From Sanguibacter inulinus (GTDB lineage Bacteria > Actinomycetota > Actinomycetes > Actinomycetales > Cellulomonadaceae): a DNA stretch of 64,000 nucleotides. Below the pieces are notes generated by a model, which was not told the DNA's origin, ran no database searches, and saw only the letters and a program-made list of their open reading frames with translations. Location of the stretch: positions 1-64,000 of the forward strand of contig NZ_JACBYE010000016.1 of NCBI RefSeq assembly GCF_013415325.1, read 5' to 3'. Positions 8,392 to 17,241 of this stretch are shown here, piece by piece. Positions within the stretch are counted from its first letter, which is position 1. Every line of letters begins with the position of its first letter. The position numbers were made by a program, and so were the translations under genes.

Positions 8392-8742
8392 CTACAGGGC
8401 GAGCGAGACGGCCTCCCGGATCTCGGCGATCCGCTTCTCGTTGCGCTTGTAGTGTGTCCACTTGCCGACGCGGGTCGAGGTCACGAGGTTCTCACGCTCG
8501 AGCGAGCGCATGAACGACGAGACGGTCGACTGCGCCAGCTGGGCCTTGTCCGTGATCTGGCTGACGCAGATGCCGTACACGTCGGGGTCCGCGATGCCCT
8601 GCTCCACCGGGAACTGACCTCGCGGGTCTCGGAGCCACTGCAGGATCTTCAGGCGCATCGGGTGTGCAAGGACCTTGAGGACTTCGACGAGGCTGGAGAG
8701 ATTCTCGGTGGGTGCAGAGATGTCCTCGGTAGGCGGTGTCAT
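8392..8742 (-). CDS. ArsR/SmtB family winged-helix regulator
   Basis: 116 residues. Core winged helix: LVEVLKVLAHPMRLKILQWLRD, recognition helix around QLAQSTVSSFMRSLERENLV, wing TSTRVGKWTHYKRN. The ATG at 8742 has GAGAAGAGGG upstream and matches family length; the longer frame to 8877 has no such site. The CVSQIT cysteine is single, so there is no obvious metal-binding CXC pair and the effector is unknown. It reads leftward, 146 bp upstream of the amidase gene on the same strand, but the amidase has its own predicted promoter. Confidence 0.88.
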   Translation of the reverse strand: MTPPTEDISAPTENLSSLVEVLKVLAHPMRLKILQWLRDPRGQFPVEQGIADPDVYGICVSQITDKAQLAQSTVSSFMRSLERENLVTSTRVGKWTHYKRNEKRIAEIREAVSLAL

Positions 8743-8904
8743 GACCCTCTTCTCTCCGAGAACGATCCATCGTGATACTTCGATGATTTTAGCACCGTTC
8801 AACCCGCCGACAGGCGGCGGGTTGGCCCGGTCACCGTCCTGTGCATCGCGCCGCATACGTCGGCCGGCGCCTGTCACGTGCGCGGAACGTCGACCGAACT
8901 GCGA

Positions 8905-10200
8905 CTATCGGGGCGTTCTCCTCTCTCGGCCCCGGTTGGGAGCCCGGAGACGCAGAGCCCAGCTGATGAGTGCGTGGTCGAGCATGTAGAGCCGCCCTCC
9001 TTCCTCTCGACCACCGTCTGACAGACGTTCGATCACCCAGCTGTAGGGCGACCTGCCGTCGTAGTCCGGATGAGGGGTGTGGAGCAGGTCGCCGCGTCCG
9101 AGCTCAGTCAGCACGTTCAGGGCGTAGCTGAAGGGGTACGGCCTGTTCGCACGACCTTCCGGCGTCACCTCGAGAGAGCGGAAGGCTCCGAGCATCCGGT
9201 TGATCATGGTGTCGGTGATGAGATCGACTCGGCCCGAAAGATATGCCAGCTGGATCAGGTAGGCGTAGGAGATGCCGTAGAGAAAGTAGTCACGGCCGGG
9301 ATCGATGTCTGGCCACAGTCCGACCACCTGCTCGACAAAGGCGTTGAGGTCGGGCAGGTAGGCCTCACGCTGCCCGAGGTTCTCGAGCGCCATCACGTAG
9401 TAGAGCGCCATGTGGGTGCGCTCGACGGGTTCGAGCTCTGCCATGAGGTCAGTGGCCTCTTGCAGTCGGTCCGTGCCGGAGAAGACGTACCGATGAGGGT
9501 CACTCAGCGTGCTGAGCGCGCTGAGCATAGTCAGCAACGGATAGGCCTTGATGAAGCCCTCGGACATGGAGCTGGGGAAGGTCGGGTAGAGACCTATGTC
9601 ATCGACCGCGTCCATCGTTGCCAAGATGGAATCGGCTGTCCCGTTCGAGGCTAGGGAGTCCTCCCGGCCCAGGAGCGCGATAGCACCGATGAGCATGGCA
9701 CCGCCTCGTCCCCGGAAGAACGGGGTGGGGACGTTCTCCAGTGCAGCCAGAGCCTCCGAGATCCTGTCGCGCTCACCGCTCAGCAGGTCGGCGAGCCCTG
9801 CACGGTCGAAGGCGAGGAACATGGCTGTTGACGCAGACACCCTCTCGTAGTCTCCGTGACGCCCCTGGTTCTCGTCCTGGATCGCGTCGGGCTTGATCTG
9901 ATCCACCGCAGCGAGGACCTGCCGAGCGACGTCGCGTGCCACCCCAGAGAGCGGGGTGTGAACCTGCCCGAGTGCGTGGGCCGCTGCTTCATAGACCTCA
10001 AGGGCTGCAGTCGAGCCAGCACCGACGGTGCGCTGATCGATGTCACGGTATGCCGACCGGCTCCCGAGCCCTGGGAAGAACACGACTGTGCTCAGACCGT
10101 CCGGTTCGACGGACGGCACCCGCCGTCGTCGAGCATGTGAATTCGTTGTGGTACGTGAGAACCGGTCTTCCCTCAGCGGAACAGTGCTGTTGCTGCTCAT
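8905..10200 (-). CDS. Unrecognised protein: acyltransferase-like N-terminus plus long helical region
   Basis: 431 residues. After a basic, Ser/Thr/Arg-rich leader of about 35 residues, TVVFFPGLGSRSAYRDID and VYEAAAHALG resemble the opening of malonyl-CoA:ACP transacylases (FVFPGQGSQ, then a helix). The catalytic GHSLGE-type serine motif never follows. From about residue 125 to the end the protein is predominantly helical (for example FIKAYPLLTMLSALSTL, THMALYYVMALENLGQ, LYGISYAYLIQLAYLSG, MLDHALISWALRL), suggestive of an alpha-helical toroid or repeat. GC is lower than in the backbone genes. Start ATG at 10200 has AGGGG upstream. It follows the MFS gene by 91 bp on the same strand, so the two may be co-expressed. 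Function unknown. Confidence 0.75.
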   Translation of the reverse strand: MSSNSTVPLREDRFSRTTTNSHARRRRVPSVEPDGLSTVVFFPGLGSRSAYRDIDQRTVGAGSTAALEVYEAAAHALGQVHTPLSGVARDVARQVLAAVDQIKPDAIQDENQGRHGDYERVSASTAMFLAFDRAGLADLLSGERDRISEALAALENVPTPFFRGRGGAMLIGAIALLGREDSLASNGTADSILATMDAVDDIGLYPTFPSSMSEGFIKAYPLLTMLSALSTLSDPHRYVFSGTDRLQEATDLMAELEPVERTHMALYYVMALENLGQREAYLPDLNAFVEQVVGLWPDIDPGRDYFLYGISYAYLIQLAYLSGRVDLITDTMINRMLGAFRSLEVTPEGRANRPYPFSYALNVLTELGRGDLLHTPHPDYDGRSPYSWVIERLSDGGREEGGRLYMLDHALISWALRLRAPNRGRERRTPR

Positions 10201-10291
10201 CGTCAACCCCTACGTGACGTCATGGTTCTCGGCCGCGGTCGATTCCCCGGATGGCCCAGCGATGGATGCGGATCGCGAGCGTCCGGTCAGG

Positions 10292-11578
10292 TCAGCGAGG
10301 CGCCCCCGACGCCACGTCGCCGCGATGACCGTCGTGGCCCTCGACATGACCGCTGACGGGACGGACAACGGGCTCCTCGATCGGAGCGCCGGGCATCGGA
10401 GGCCGTGCTGCACGGCGCCTGCTCGCGATGCTCGTGGGCAACAGGACGAGGAACGCCCCGGCAGCCAGAGCAGCACCGACCCACAGCGGCGAGACGAACC
10501 CGAGGCCTGCGGCGATCGCCAGGCCGCCGATCCAGGCTCCGATAGCATTCCCGACGTTCAGCGCTGCGATGTTCGTCCCGGAGGCGACAGTGGGAGCGTC
10601 ACCGGCGAAGTGCATGACCCGGAGCTGCAGGCCTGGAGCGGTCGCGAAACCCACAGCGCCGAGCAGGAACATGGCGATGAGCACGGCCCACCAGATCGTG
10701 GCGCTCAGGGCGAAGGCCACGAGCACGAGGACCAGGCCCGCAAGTATGCCTAGCAGCGACCGGTCGAGGGCGCGATCAGCCAGCCTGCCGCCGATGATGT
10801 TGCCGACGAAGGTTCCGACCCCGAAGAGCAGCAGCAACCATGGGACTGAGCTGGTCGCGAATCCGCTGACCTCGGTCAGAGTGAAGGCGATGTAGGTGTA
10901 GGCACCGACAACTCCACCGAAGGTCAAGATGCTCACCATGGCAGAGAGCAGCACCTGCGGGCGACGGAGGGCTCCGAGCTCAGTGCGCAGCCCCGCAGTC
11001 TCGGAGGCTCGTGACCTCTCGACGAGGAACTGGATGCCGAGGAACGTGATGATCCCGATTCCTGTGATCGCCCAGAACGTGGCGCGCCAGCCGAGCTGCT
11101 GACCGACGAAGGTCCCGAAGGGGATGCCTACGACGTTGGCGACCGTGAGCCCTGCGAACATGAGCGAGATGGCACCGGCCTTCTTCTTCTCCTCAACCAT
11201 GCTGGCTGCGAGCACGGCGCCGATACCGAAGAAACCTCCGTGACACAGAGCAGCGATGATGCGTCCGGCCAGCATGACACCGTAGGTCGACGCGAGGGCC
11301 GAGATCAGATTCCCCACGATGAACAGGACCACGAGGCTCAGGAGGACCTTCTTGCGCTCGGAGCGGGAGAAGGCGGCGGTGATCGCGATCGCACCGAAGG
11401 CCACGGCAAGGGCGTACCCGGACACCAGGTAGCCCGCGACGCTCTCGGTCACCGAGAAGTCCGTCGCGATCTGCGGGAGCAGGCCCACGGGACCGAACTC
11501 TGTCAGTCCGATCCCAAAGCCTCCCAACGCTAGAGCGATGAGCCCAGCTGGTAGAGCGGCTGTCTTCTTCTTCGTCAC
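10292..11578 (-). CDS. MFS transporter (DHA1/AraJ-like efflux)
   Basis: 428-residue membrane protein with 12 predicted hydrophobic segments. It shows LTEFGPVGLLPQIATDFSV in the first helix, the second-segment YALAVAFGAIAI, the loop SRSERKKVLL, and GRIIAALCHGGFFGIGAVLA, all typical of the sugar/drug efflux MFS group. The GTG at 11578 was chosen because AAGGGA lies upstream; a longer open frame to 11698 lacks support. GC is below that of neighbouring backbone genes. It is expressed from a promoter with an embedded palindrome about 190 bp upstream. Likely substrates are small molecules; which one cannot be told. Confidence 0.88.
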   Translation of the reverse strand: MTKKKTAALPAGLIALALGGFGIGLTEFGPVGLLPQIATDFSVTESVAGYLVSGYALAVAFGAIAITAAFSRSERKKVLLSLVVLFIVGNLISALASTYGVMLAGRIIAALCHGGFFGIGAVLAASMVEEKKKAGAISLMFAGLTVANVVGIPFGTFVGQQLGWRATFWAITGIGIITFLGIQFLVERSRASETAGLRTELGALRRPQVLLSAMVSILTFGGVVGAYTYIAFTLTEVSGFATSSVPWLLLLFGVGTFVGNIIGGRLADRALDRSLLGILAGLVLVLVAFALSATIWWAVLIAMFLLGAVGFATAPGLQLRVMHFAGDAPTVASGTNIAALNVGNAIGAWIGGLAIAAGLGFVSPLWVGAALAAGAFLVLLPTSIASRRRAARPPMPGAPIEEPVVRPVSGHVEGHDGHRGDVASGAPR

Positions 11579-11751
11579 GATGACGTCCCTTCTTGGTGGC
11601 GCTGCCCTGTCGGACAACGCATCGAAACACCGGCATATCCGGGCGAGAGGATGTGGGACGGCACGACCCCGCCGCGCACCCCTCTCCACCGGGACCACGG
11701 AAGGTCGATCACGCGCCGCACGGCATCTGTGACATACCCGGCGTCAACCCA

Positions 11752-11792
11752 TCGACATATCGGAGCGTAACGATGTGTCGAGGAATGGTCAA
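11752..11792 (-). promoter_or_regulatory. MFS promoter with embedded operator
   Basis: On the minus strand: -35 TTGACC (11787-11792), 17-bp spacer, -10 TACGCT (11764-11769). An inverted repeat with 11-bp arms and one mismatch (11752-11762 and 11771-11781; TCGACACATCG on the minus strand) brackets the -10. A repressor bound there would block RNA polymerase. TetR- or MarR-type control is the likely mode, but no such regulator is encoded next to it. Confidence 0.65.
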
Positions 11793-11869
11793 ATCGGAGA
11801 TGTCCTATTATGTCGGCTCAAGGGCTGCCGGCCACGCAGAGCGGATCGACAGCCGTCAGGAGGCGGGCC

Positions 11870-11956
11870 ATGCAGCACCTTCTCTGGCAGTTCGTCGACG
11901 GCTTCCGCGGCGCCGCCCTACGACGGACTTGCTGGCCGAACAGCAAGCCTCCATAG
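11870..11956 (+). CDS. Possible 28-residue small ORF
   Basis: ATG at 11870 is preceded by a perfect AGGAGG (11858-11863) with a 6-nt gap, the best ribosome binding site in this region, and the frame ends with TAG at 11954. The peptide starts MQHLLWQFVDGFRG, is basic in the middle (RRTCW) and ends NSKPP. It has no similarity I recognise. A perfect 7-bp hairpin (CTTGCTG/CAGCAAG, 11928-11934 and 11941-11947) overlaps its last codons. A TATTAT hexamer at 11806-11811 could be a -10 but has no convincing -35. It could be a leader peptide, a small secreted peptide or chance. Confidence 0.35.
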   Translation: MQHLLWQFVDGFRGAALRRTCWPNSKPP

Positions 11957-12210
11957 CTTCTGCACGAACGGCCTTCTCCGGCCGCCGCGAGCGCTCTCAC
12001 CGGGCTGCAGCGACCTGCTCCGCGCCGTCACGGAACGCCCTACCACGTGCGTCGCACCAGTCTTTGGGCGCCCCCCAGAGCGCGCCCGCGCTGCCGGGTC
12101 CACCACTAGCGTCGCGCGCTCCGCCCCTAGGATCGAGTCGATCGACGCCGGGCGTGAGTCACATCACACTCGTCAGTGAGCGTCTCCATCGACGTCCACC
12201 CAGAACGACA

Positions 12211-12240
12211 AAAGACCCGGCCGTTCCCGGCCGGGTCTTT
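12211..12240 (-). terminator. Rho-independent terminator after tRNA-Ala
   Basis: 13-bp perfect stem (12211-12223 and 12228-12240) with loop TTCC, followed leftward by TTTTGT. It ends transcripts that include the tRNA-Ala gene on the minus strand. Confidence 0.9.
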
Positions 12241-12249
12241 CATCTTCGG

Positions 12250-12322
12250 TGGAGCTGAGGGGACTCGAACCCCTGACCCCCTGCATGCCATGCAGGTGCG
12301 CTACCAGCTGCGCCACAGCCCC
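12250..12322 (-). tRNA. tRNA-Ala (GGC)
   Basis: 73-nt cloverleaf. Anticodon stem CCTGC/GCAGG holds loop ATGGCAT, anticodon GGC. Acceptor stem GGGGCTG pairs with CAGCTCC and includes the G3-U70 wobble that identifies alanine tRNAs; T arm is GGGGTTCGAACCCC. The CCA end is not encoded. It sits 46 bp downstream of the phosphatase gene on the same strand and is followed by a terminator, so it may be read from the upstream operon or from its own promoter. Confidence 0.96.
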
Positions 12323-12368
12323 AAGAACTTCGGAAAGTTCCTGTCCCCGTTGCCGAGGCGTTGCTATC

Positions 12369-13049
12369 TTAGACCGAAGTTGGCTCCAAGTTCCAATCGG
12401 GTCCAGCGTTCCAGTGATCCAGCGGAAAACCGGCCCCGACGTTGTGCGCGAGGAGCCTCCACGGGGTCGTCGCCGCAGGTCCGGAGCGCTCGACGTGGCT
12501 CCAGTGGACGTTGTGCAGGCCGTTCAGCCCGCGCCACGCCTCCGGGTCGAGCCCGATGAGCGCGGTGACCCCGATCGTGATCGCGGCCCCGTGGGAGACG
12601 ATCACGAGCGTGTCGTCAGCCCCGAGGTCGGCCCCGTGCTCGTCGACGGCCGCGAGCATGCGCTCGGCCACCTCGGTGCGGGTCTCGATGCTCGCCCCGG
12701 AGGGCTGCTCGCCGCGTCGCCACTGGGCGAACTCCTCGGGCCAGCCCTCTTCGATCTCGGGACGGGTCAGGCCCTCCCAGTCACCGAAGCTGCGCTCACG
12801 GACGCGTGGGTCGATGACGAGCTCGTGCCCGCCCACCCGTGCGTAGTGCTCCGCCGTCACCCTGGCGCGAACGAGGTCGGAGGCGACCACGCGCGAGCAG
12901 GCGTGGAACGTGGCCAGAGCACGGGCGCCGTGCTCGGCCTGCCACTGCCCGACCTCGTCCAGGGGGATGTCGACCTGGCCCTGCAGACGGCCGGCCGCGT
13001 TGTACGCGGTCCGCCCGTGCCTCAGGAAGACGACGGAGCCGGCACTCAT
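12369..13049 (-). CDS. Histidine phosphatase family protein (phosphoglycerate mutase-like)
   Basis: 226 residues. The catalytic RHG motif is FLRHGRTAYNAAGRLQGQ at residue 10, with the second histidine in VIVSHGAAITIG near residue 155 and a conserved Glu in RERSFGDWEGL. The family covers cofactor-dependent phosphoglycerate mutases, alpha-ribazole phosphatases and broad phosphatases; neighbours do not fix which. Its ATG overlaps the rsfS stop by 4 bp (ATGA), so it is translationally coupled at the end of the rplU-to-rsfS gene string, as in other actinobacteria. Confidence 0.9.
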   Translation of the reverse strand: MSAGSVVFLRHGRTAYNAAGRLQGQVDIPLDEVGQWQAEHGARALATFHACSRVVASDLVRARVTAEHYARVGGHELVIDPRVRERSFGDWEGLTRPEIEEGWPEEFAQWRRGEQPSGASIETRTEVAERMLAAVDEHGADLGADDTLVIVSHGAAITIGVTALIGLDPEAWRGLNGLHNVHWSHVERSGPAATTPWRLLAHNVGAGFPLDHWNAGPDWNLEPTSV

Positions 13050-13492
13050 ACGGTGTCGTCGCGGCTGTCAGCCGGCGAGGGGTAACCGAAGTCGTCGGCG
13101 TCGTACTCGGGGGCGTGGCCGTCTCCACCACGAGCGTCCTCGGGGAGCTCGATGACCGGGCAGTCCTTCCACAGGCGCTCGAGGGCGTAGAACACCCTGT
13201 CCTCCTGGTGCTGGACGTGGACGACGATGTCGCCGAAGTCGATGAGGACCCAGCGCGACTCGCCCTTGCCCTCGCGCCGGATCGGCTTCACGCCGAGGCC
13301 GTGGAGCGCCTCTTCGACGGAGTCGACGATGGCCGACACCTGTCGCTCGTTGTTGCCGGAGGCGATGAGGAACACATCGGTCAGGACGAGCTGCTCGCTG
13401 ACGTCCAGGGCGATGATCTCGGCCGCCTTGCGGTCAGATGCGGCTCGGGCCGCGGCGATCGCCAGCTCGACGGCACGTTCGGTTGCAGGCAC
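13046..13492 (-). CDS. rsfS: Ribosome silencing factor RsfS
   Basis: 148 residues. Shows the RsfS core: KAAEIIALDVSEQLVLTDVFLIASGNNERQVSAIVDSVEEAL, then GESRWVLIDFGDIVVHVQ, FYALERLW. RsfS binds ribosomal protein L14 and blocks subunit joining when nutrients are scarce. The GTG at 13492 has AAGGAGAG just upstream and gives the normal family length; the longer open frame upstream is not used. It lies next to nadD in the usual order, with one extra gene between. A roughly 35-residue acidic tail (EDARGGDGHAPEYDADD) follows the conserved core. Confidence 0.94.
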   Translation of the reverse strand: MPATERAVELAIAAARAASDRKAAEIIALDVSEQLVLTDVFLIASGNNERQVSAIVDSVEEALHGLGVKPIRREGKGESRWVLIDFGDIVVHVQHQEDRVFYALERLWKDCPVIELPEDARGGDGHAPEYDADDFGYPSPADSRDDTV

Positions 13493-13500
13493 AGCTCTCC

Positions 13501-14973
13501 TTAGAGGACTTCTTCGATGACGGTGACGCCGGAGGCGTCGTCGACGGTCCAACCAGCCTGGTCCGTCCAGGTCCCGGGGACCAGGGCTGCAGGCGCGGCT
13601 GTCGACGATGCTGAAGACGGTGCAGGCAGCGCAGATGCTGCCCCGCTCTCGCCCTCCAAGGCGACTTTCCAGAGTATCAGCCCGAGGACGAAGGCCAGGG
13701 CGACGAGGATCACGTAGTGCAACCACGTGTACTTGTGGTCCGAGTCGTCGTAGTCCTCGTCCTCGTCGTCGTCACGCTCCTCGCGGAGGGCCGGGTCGGA
13801 GCTCGTCGCTGAGCCTGCTCCGGCGGTGATCGCGTCCCACCGCGGAGCCTGAGTGAAGGACTCCGCCCCGTCGGCGAGGCCAGGCGGGACGTCACTGCCG
13901 GACGACGGCTCGGTCGTCGACCCAGCCGCACCGGCAGGCGCGGCTGCTGCGTCCGCCTCGGCAGCCGAAGAGCCCGCTGTCGAGCCGGGCTCGGCCGTCA
14001 CCACGGCGTCCTCAGGGGGCTGCGTCGCAGGCGACACCGTCGGCACAGGCGCCCAGGGGACGTCCGCAGCGGCGACAGGCGCCCATGACGAGGTCCGCGA
14101 GACCGACCCCGGTCCGGCGGGGACCGAGGCAGCCTGGGCAGGGATGCCCTGGGCGGCTGGCGGCTGCGTCCGACCGTTCGCCGGCCGGGCGGACGGAGGG
14201 GCCGACGCCGCGAGGCGCTGCGAGAAGCTCATCGTCGACCCAGCGGCGTCTGCCGACGGCGCGGCTGCTGCCGGGCGCGCCGCGGGAGCTGCAGGCCTGG
14301 CGGCGCCAGGCGCCGTTCCCTGGCCCGTGGGCACTGGGCGCGAGGCGGTCAGCTCTCCGGTCTCGTCGACGGTGCGGATCTTGCCCGTCTGGTGCGGCGG
14401 GACGATCATCGTGCCCGTGTCGGTCAGACCGCCGGCCTGCTCACGCAGCGAGCGGCGCGACAGGGCTGGCTGACGCTCCTGAGCGGTCGGGCGCTGGACG
14501 GTCTGCGGGGCGGAGGCTGGCCCAGCGGCAGGCGAAGGGGTCGAGGTCTCCCCCGCGGCGGTCGGTCGAGCCGGTGCCTGCTGAGGGGCGGGGGTCCGTT
14601 GCGGTGCCGGGCTCCGCTGCGGGTCGCCGACGCGTGCTGCAGGACGCGCGGTCCCGGCAGCCTGCGCCGCCTGTGCGGGGCGTGAGGCCCCGGCGGGCGT
14701 CCCGCTCTCCGCAGGAGCGGCCGTCGCGGCGGTCGGTCCGGAGGTGGCTGATGCCGGACGGGGTGTCGAGGCCGCGGGCGGGCGAGGCGATCCCGCCTGT
14801 GCGGGTGCTTGTGCTGCACCAGCAGGACCGTCAGAGGGCTCGGACGCCGGGGCCGCCGCGGGCTGCGCGTAGGCCGGCGGACCGGTCTGCCCGGCCTTGA
14901 GCGCTGCCTCTGCCTCGGCCCGTTCGCGGAGCTGGCGGCGCGTGAGTGGTGCGCCGTCCGCTGGGTTCGTCAT
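13501..14973 (-). CDS. Ala/Pro-rich protein with C-terminal membrane anchor
   Basis: 490 residues. The N-terminus [22 protein letters not shown] is followed by about 370 residues of low-complexity Ala/Pro/Ser/Thr sequence, an acidic cluster ([16 protein letters not shown]), one membrane helix ([20 protein letters not shown]), and about 50 outer residues. A motif with SRRSLREQ echoes the start. Topology suggests a long disordered cytoplasmic arm on a single-pass anchor. Genes like this are common between nadD and rsfS in this order of bacteria, and no function is known to me. The start overlaps the nadD stop by 4 bp, giving coupled translation. Confidence 0.8.
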   Translation of the reverse strand: MTNPADGAPLTRRQLRERAEAEAALKAGQTGPPAYAQPAAAPASEPSDGPAGAAQAPAQAGSPRPPAASTPRPASATSGPTAATAAPAESGTPAGASRPAQAAQAAGTARPAARVGDPQRSPAPQRTPAPQQAPARPTAAGETSTPSPAAGPASAPQTVQRPTAQERQPALSRRSLREQAGGLTDTGTMIVPPHQTGKIRTVDETGELTASRPVPTGQGTAPGAARPAAPAARPAAAAPSADAAGSTMSFSQRLAASAPPSARPANGRTQPPAAQGIPAQAASVPAGPGSVSRTSSWAPVAAADVPWAPVPTVSPATQPPEDAVVTAEPGSTAGSSAAEADAAAAPAGAAGSTTEPSSGSDVPPGLADGAESFTQAPRWDAITAGAGSATSSDPALREERDDDEDEDYDDSDHKYTWLHYVILVALAFVLGLILWKVALEGESGAASALPAPSSASSTAAPAALVPGTWTDQAGWTVDDASGVTVIEEVL

Positions 14974-15584
14974 GATGCCACCTTCACAGCCGACTCTCGG
15001 TACAGACGGTACTTCGTGATGTACTGCACGACGCCGTCCGGGACGAGGTACCAGACGGGGTCTCCTGCACGGGCGCGCGCCCGGCAGTCGGTCGAGGAGA
15101 TCGACAGCGCCGGGATCTCCAGCAGGCTGACGTGCTCGCTCGGGAGGCCGACGACCGACAGCACGTGCCCCGGTCGGGTGACAGCCACGAAGTGGGCCAT
15201 CTCCCAGAGCTCGGGGGCGTTCTTCCACGTGGCGATCTGCTCGATCGCGTCGGCGCCGGTGATGAAGAACAGGTCCGCGTCGGGACGCTGCGCGCGCAGG
15301 TCTCGGAGCGTGTCGACCGTGTACGTGAGACCAGGACGGTCGATGTCGACACGGCTCGTGGTGAAGCGAGGGTTCGACGCGGTCGCGATGACCGTCATGA
15401 GGTAGCGGTGCTCCGCAGGGCTGACGTCCTGCCCCTGCTTGAAGCTCGGCTGCCCAGTGGGCACGAACACGACCTCGTCGAGGTCGAAGCGTGCGGCCAC
15501 CTCGCTCGCCGCCACGAGGTGCCCGTGGTGGATGGGGTCGAAGGTGCCACCCATGACACCGACACGCTGGCGCTCAGAGGTCAT
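14970..15584 (-). CDS. nadD: Nicotinate-nucleotide adenylyltransferase NadD
   Basis: 204 residues. Makes deamido-NAD from nicotinate mononucleotide and ATP, cytoplasmic NAD synthesis. The nucleotidyltransferase motif is [15 protein letters not shown] at residue 9, with [28 protein letters not shown] and the C-terminal [13 protein letters not shown] (the ISST/S-R ATP-binding signature). ATG at 15584 lies 22 bp after the 50-residue membrane protein gene and overlaps the next gene by 4 bp, so it is mid-operon. Confidence 0.96.
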   Translation of the reverse strand: MTSERQRVGVMGGTFDPIHHGHLVAASEVAARFDLDEVVFVPTGQPSFKQGQDVSPAEHRYLMTVIATASNPRFTTSRVDIDRPGLTYTVDTLRDLRAQRPDADLFFITGADAIEQIATWKNAPELWEMAHFVAVTRPGHVLSVVGLPSEHVSLLEIPALSISSTDCRARARAGDPVWYLVPDGVVQYITKYRLYRESAVKVAS

Positions 15585-15606
15585 CAGCTCGAGGTCCTGA
15601 CGACGG

Positions 15607-15759
15607 TCAGTGACGGGTCCACACGCTGCGGAAGGCGTAGGTCACCAGGAGCAGGCCGGTGAGGATCACGAAGGTCGTGATGCCGAAGGCGACGGGCGGG
15701 ATCGCCAGGTGGTTCACGACCTCGTGCTCCTCTGCGGCTGCCAGCACTGTTGCGAACAC
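15607..15759 (-). CDS. Small single-pass membrane protein (50 aa)
   Basis: 50 codons between proA and nadD. GTG at 15759 has GGAGG five nt upstream. Sequence runs [18 protein letters not shown], then one hydrophobic helix ([22 protein letters not shown]) and a short basic tail RSVWTRH. An N-terminal acidic, His-containing stretch precedes the helix. Small proteins with this layout are common at this position in Cellulomonadaceae and relatives; no function is known. Too short to appear in standard ORF scans, and an alternative ATG at 15771 would add four residues. Confidence 0.8.
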   Translation of the reverse strand: MFATVLAAAEEHEVVNHLAIPPVAFGITTFVILTGLLLVTYAFRSVWTRH

Positions 15760-15939
15760 GTCATCCTCCATCGGGTCGGGCATCGGCGGGTCGAGGGTGC
15801 GCCCCGCTGCTCACACGTCGTGAGCATCGCTCAGACGCCCAGTCTCTCATGTCATCCATCGGCACAGGACGTCTCGACCTTCAGCCTGGAGACGTACCAG
15901 GTTCGCACGGTAGGACGTCCGTGCAGGTCGCGCGGCGGG

Positions 15940-17235
15940 TCAGGAGCGGATGTGACCGTCGCCGTTGACGACCCACTTGGTGGTCGTCAGCTCGGCGAGC
16001 CCCATCGGGCCGCGCGCGTGCAGCTTCTGCGTCGAGATGCCGATCTCCGCACCCAGCCCGAACTGCCCCCCGTCGGTGAAGCGCGTGGAGGCGTTGACCA
16101 TGATGGCCGCCGAGTCCAGCTCCGCAACGAAGCGCTCCGAGGACCGCAGGTCCTTCGTGACGATGGCCTCGGTGTGCCCCGAGGTCCAGGTGCGCACGTG
16201 GTCGATGGCCTCGTCGAGGTCAGCCACGACCCGCACCGCGAGGTCGAGCGAGAGGTACTCCGTGGCCCAGTCCTCGTCGGTCGCCGGGACGACGGTGACC
16301 CCCTCGGGGGCGAGCGCGGCGGCGAGCGGGTCGGCGTGGACCACGACGTCGGCAGCACCGAGCGCGGCGAGCACGCCGGGCAGCAGCGTCTGCGCGGCGT
16401 CGGCGTGCACGAGCAGCGTCTCGGCGGCGTTGCAGACCCCGACCCTGTGCGTCTTGGAGTTGAGCACGATCGCGATCGACGTCTCGAGCTCGGCCGAGGC
16501 GTCGAGGAACACGTGGCAGTTGCCCACCCCCGTCTCGATGACGGGGACCGTCGACTCGCGGACGACGGTCTGGATGAGGTCCGCTCCCCCGCGCGGCACG
16601 AGGACGTCGACCAGGCCACGAGCATGCATGAGGGCGACAGCGCCGGGTCGCCCGTAGGCGTCGATCGACTGGACGAGGTCGGCCGGGAGCCCCTGCGCCG
16701 TGAGGGCGTCGGCGAGCACCCGCACGATCACCTCGTTCGAGCTGGCTGCGGCGCTGCCGCCGCGCAGGATCACGGCGTTGCCGCTCTTGAGCGCCAGGCC
16801 GGCAGCGTCGACGGTGACGTTCGGGCGTGCCTCGTAGATCATCCCGACCACGCCCATCGGGACGCGCTCCTGCCGCAGCCGGAGGCCGTTGGGGAGGGTC
16901 GAGCCGCGCACGACCTCGCCGACGGGGTCAGGGAGGGAGGCGAGCTCGCGCAGAGCGTCCGCGATCGCGCCGATGCGCTCGGGGGTCAGGGCGAGCCTGT
17001 CGAGCAGACCGGGCGAGGTGCCGTTGGACCGTCCCCTGTCGAGGTCGATCTCGTTCGCCGCGACGATCTCGTCGGCGTTCGCCACGAGCGCGTCGGCGAG
17101 GGCGCCGAGCGCTGCGTCCTTGGTCGCGCGGGTTGCGGTCGCGAGCGTCCGCGAGGCGATCTTCGCGCGGCGTGCGGTCTCGAGCACGGCCTCGGTCACG
17201 TCCTGGAGCGCTGCTGCGTCGGCTACCTGAGTCAT
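15940..17235 (-). CDS. proA: Glutamate-5-semialdehyde dehydrogenase ProA
   Basis: 431 residues. NADPH-dependent reduction of gamma-glutamyl phosphate in proline synthesis. Signatures: [37 protein letters not shown], the catalytic cysteine in [16 protein letters not shown], and [33 protein letters not shown] near the end. It follows proB by 87 bp on the same strand. The gap holds TAGCCT ending 6 nt before the ATG, predicting a separate leaderless transcript in addition to read-through from proB. Confidence 0.97.
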   Translation of the reverse strand: MTQVADAAALQDVTEAVLETARRAKIASRTLATATRATKDAALGALADALVANADEIVAANEIDLDRGRSNGTSPGLLDRLALTPERIGAIADALRELASLPDPVGEVVRGSTLPNGLRLRQERVPMGVVGMIYEARPNVTVDAAGLALKSGNAVILRGGSAAASSNEVIVRVLADALTAQGLPADLVQSIDAYGRPGAVALMHARGLVDVLVPRGGADLIQTVVRESTVPVIETGVGNCHVFLDASAELETSIAIVLNSKTHRVGVCNAAETLLVHADAAQTLLPGVLAALGAADVVVHADPLAAALAPEGVTVVPATDEDWATEYLSLDLAVRVVADLDEAIDHVRTWTSGHTEAIVTKDLRSSERFVAELDSAAIMVNASTRFTDGGQFGLGAEIGISTQKLHARGPMGLAELTTTKWVVNGDGHIRS

Positions 17236-17241
17236 CCCCCC

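Larger units (their letters stand above)
11579..12210. other. 630-bp intergenic region upstream of the MFS gene
   Basis: Holds no large gene I can support. Its left half contains the MFS promoter and an 11-bp inverted repeat; several related half-sites with CATAYC or CGACATA recur (near 11634, 11732, 11756 and, inverted, 11809). The middle has a 28-codon ORF with a strong ribosome binding site. The right part, about 11960-12200, shows nothing recognisable. Confidence 0.6.

Noticed and set aside
8905-12210. Integrated mobile element around the low-GC patch
   Set aside because: No integrase, transposase, attachment-site duplication or tRNA-end duplication is seen; the nearby tRNA-Ala is intact without a repeat at the other border.
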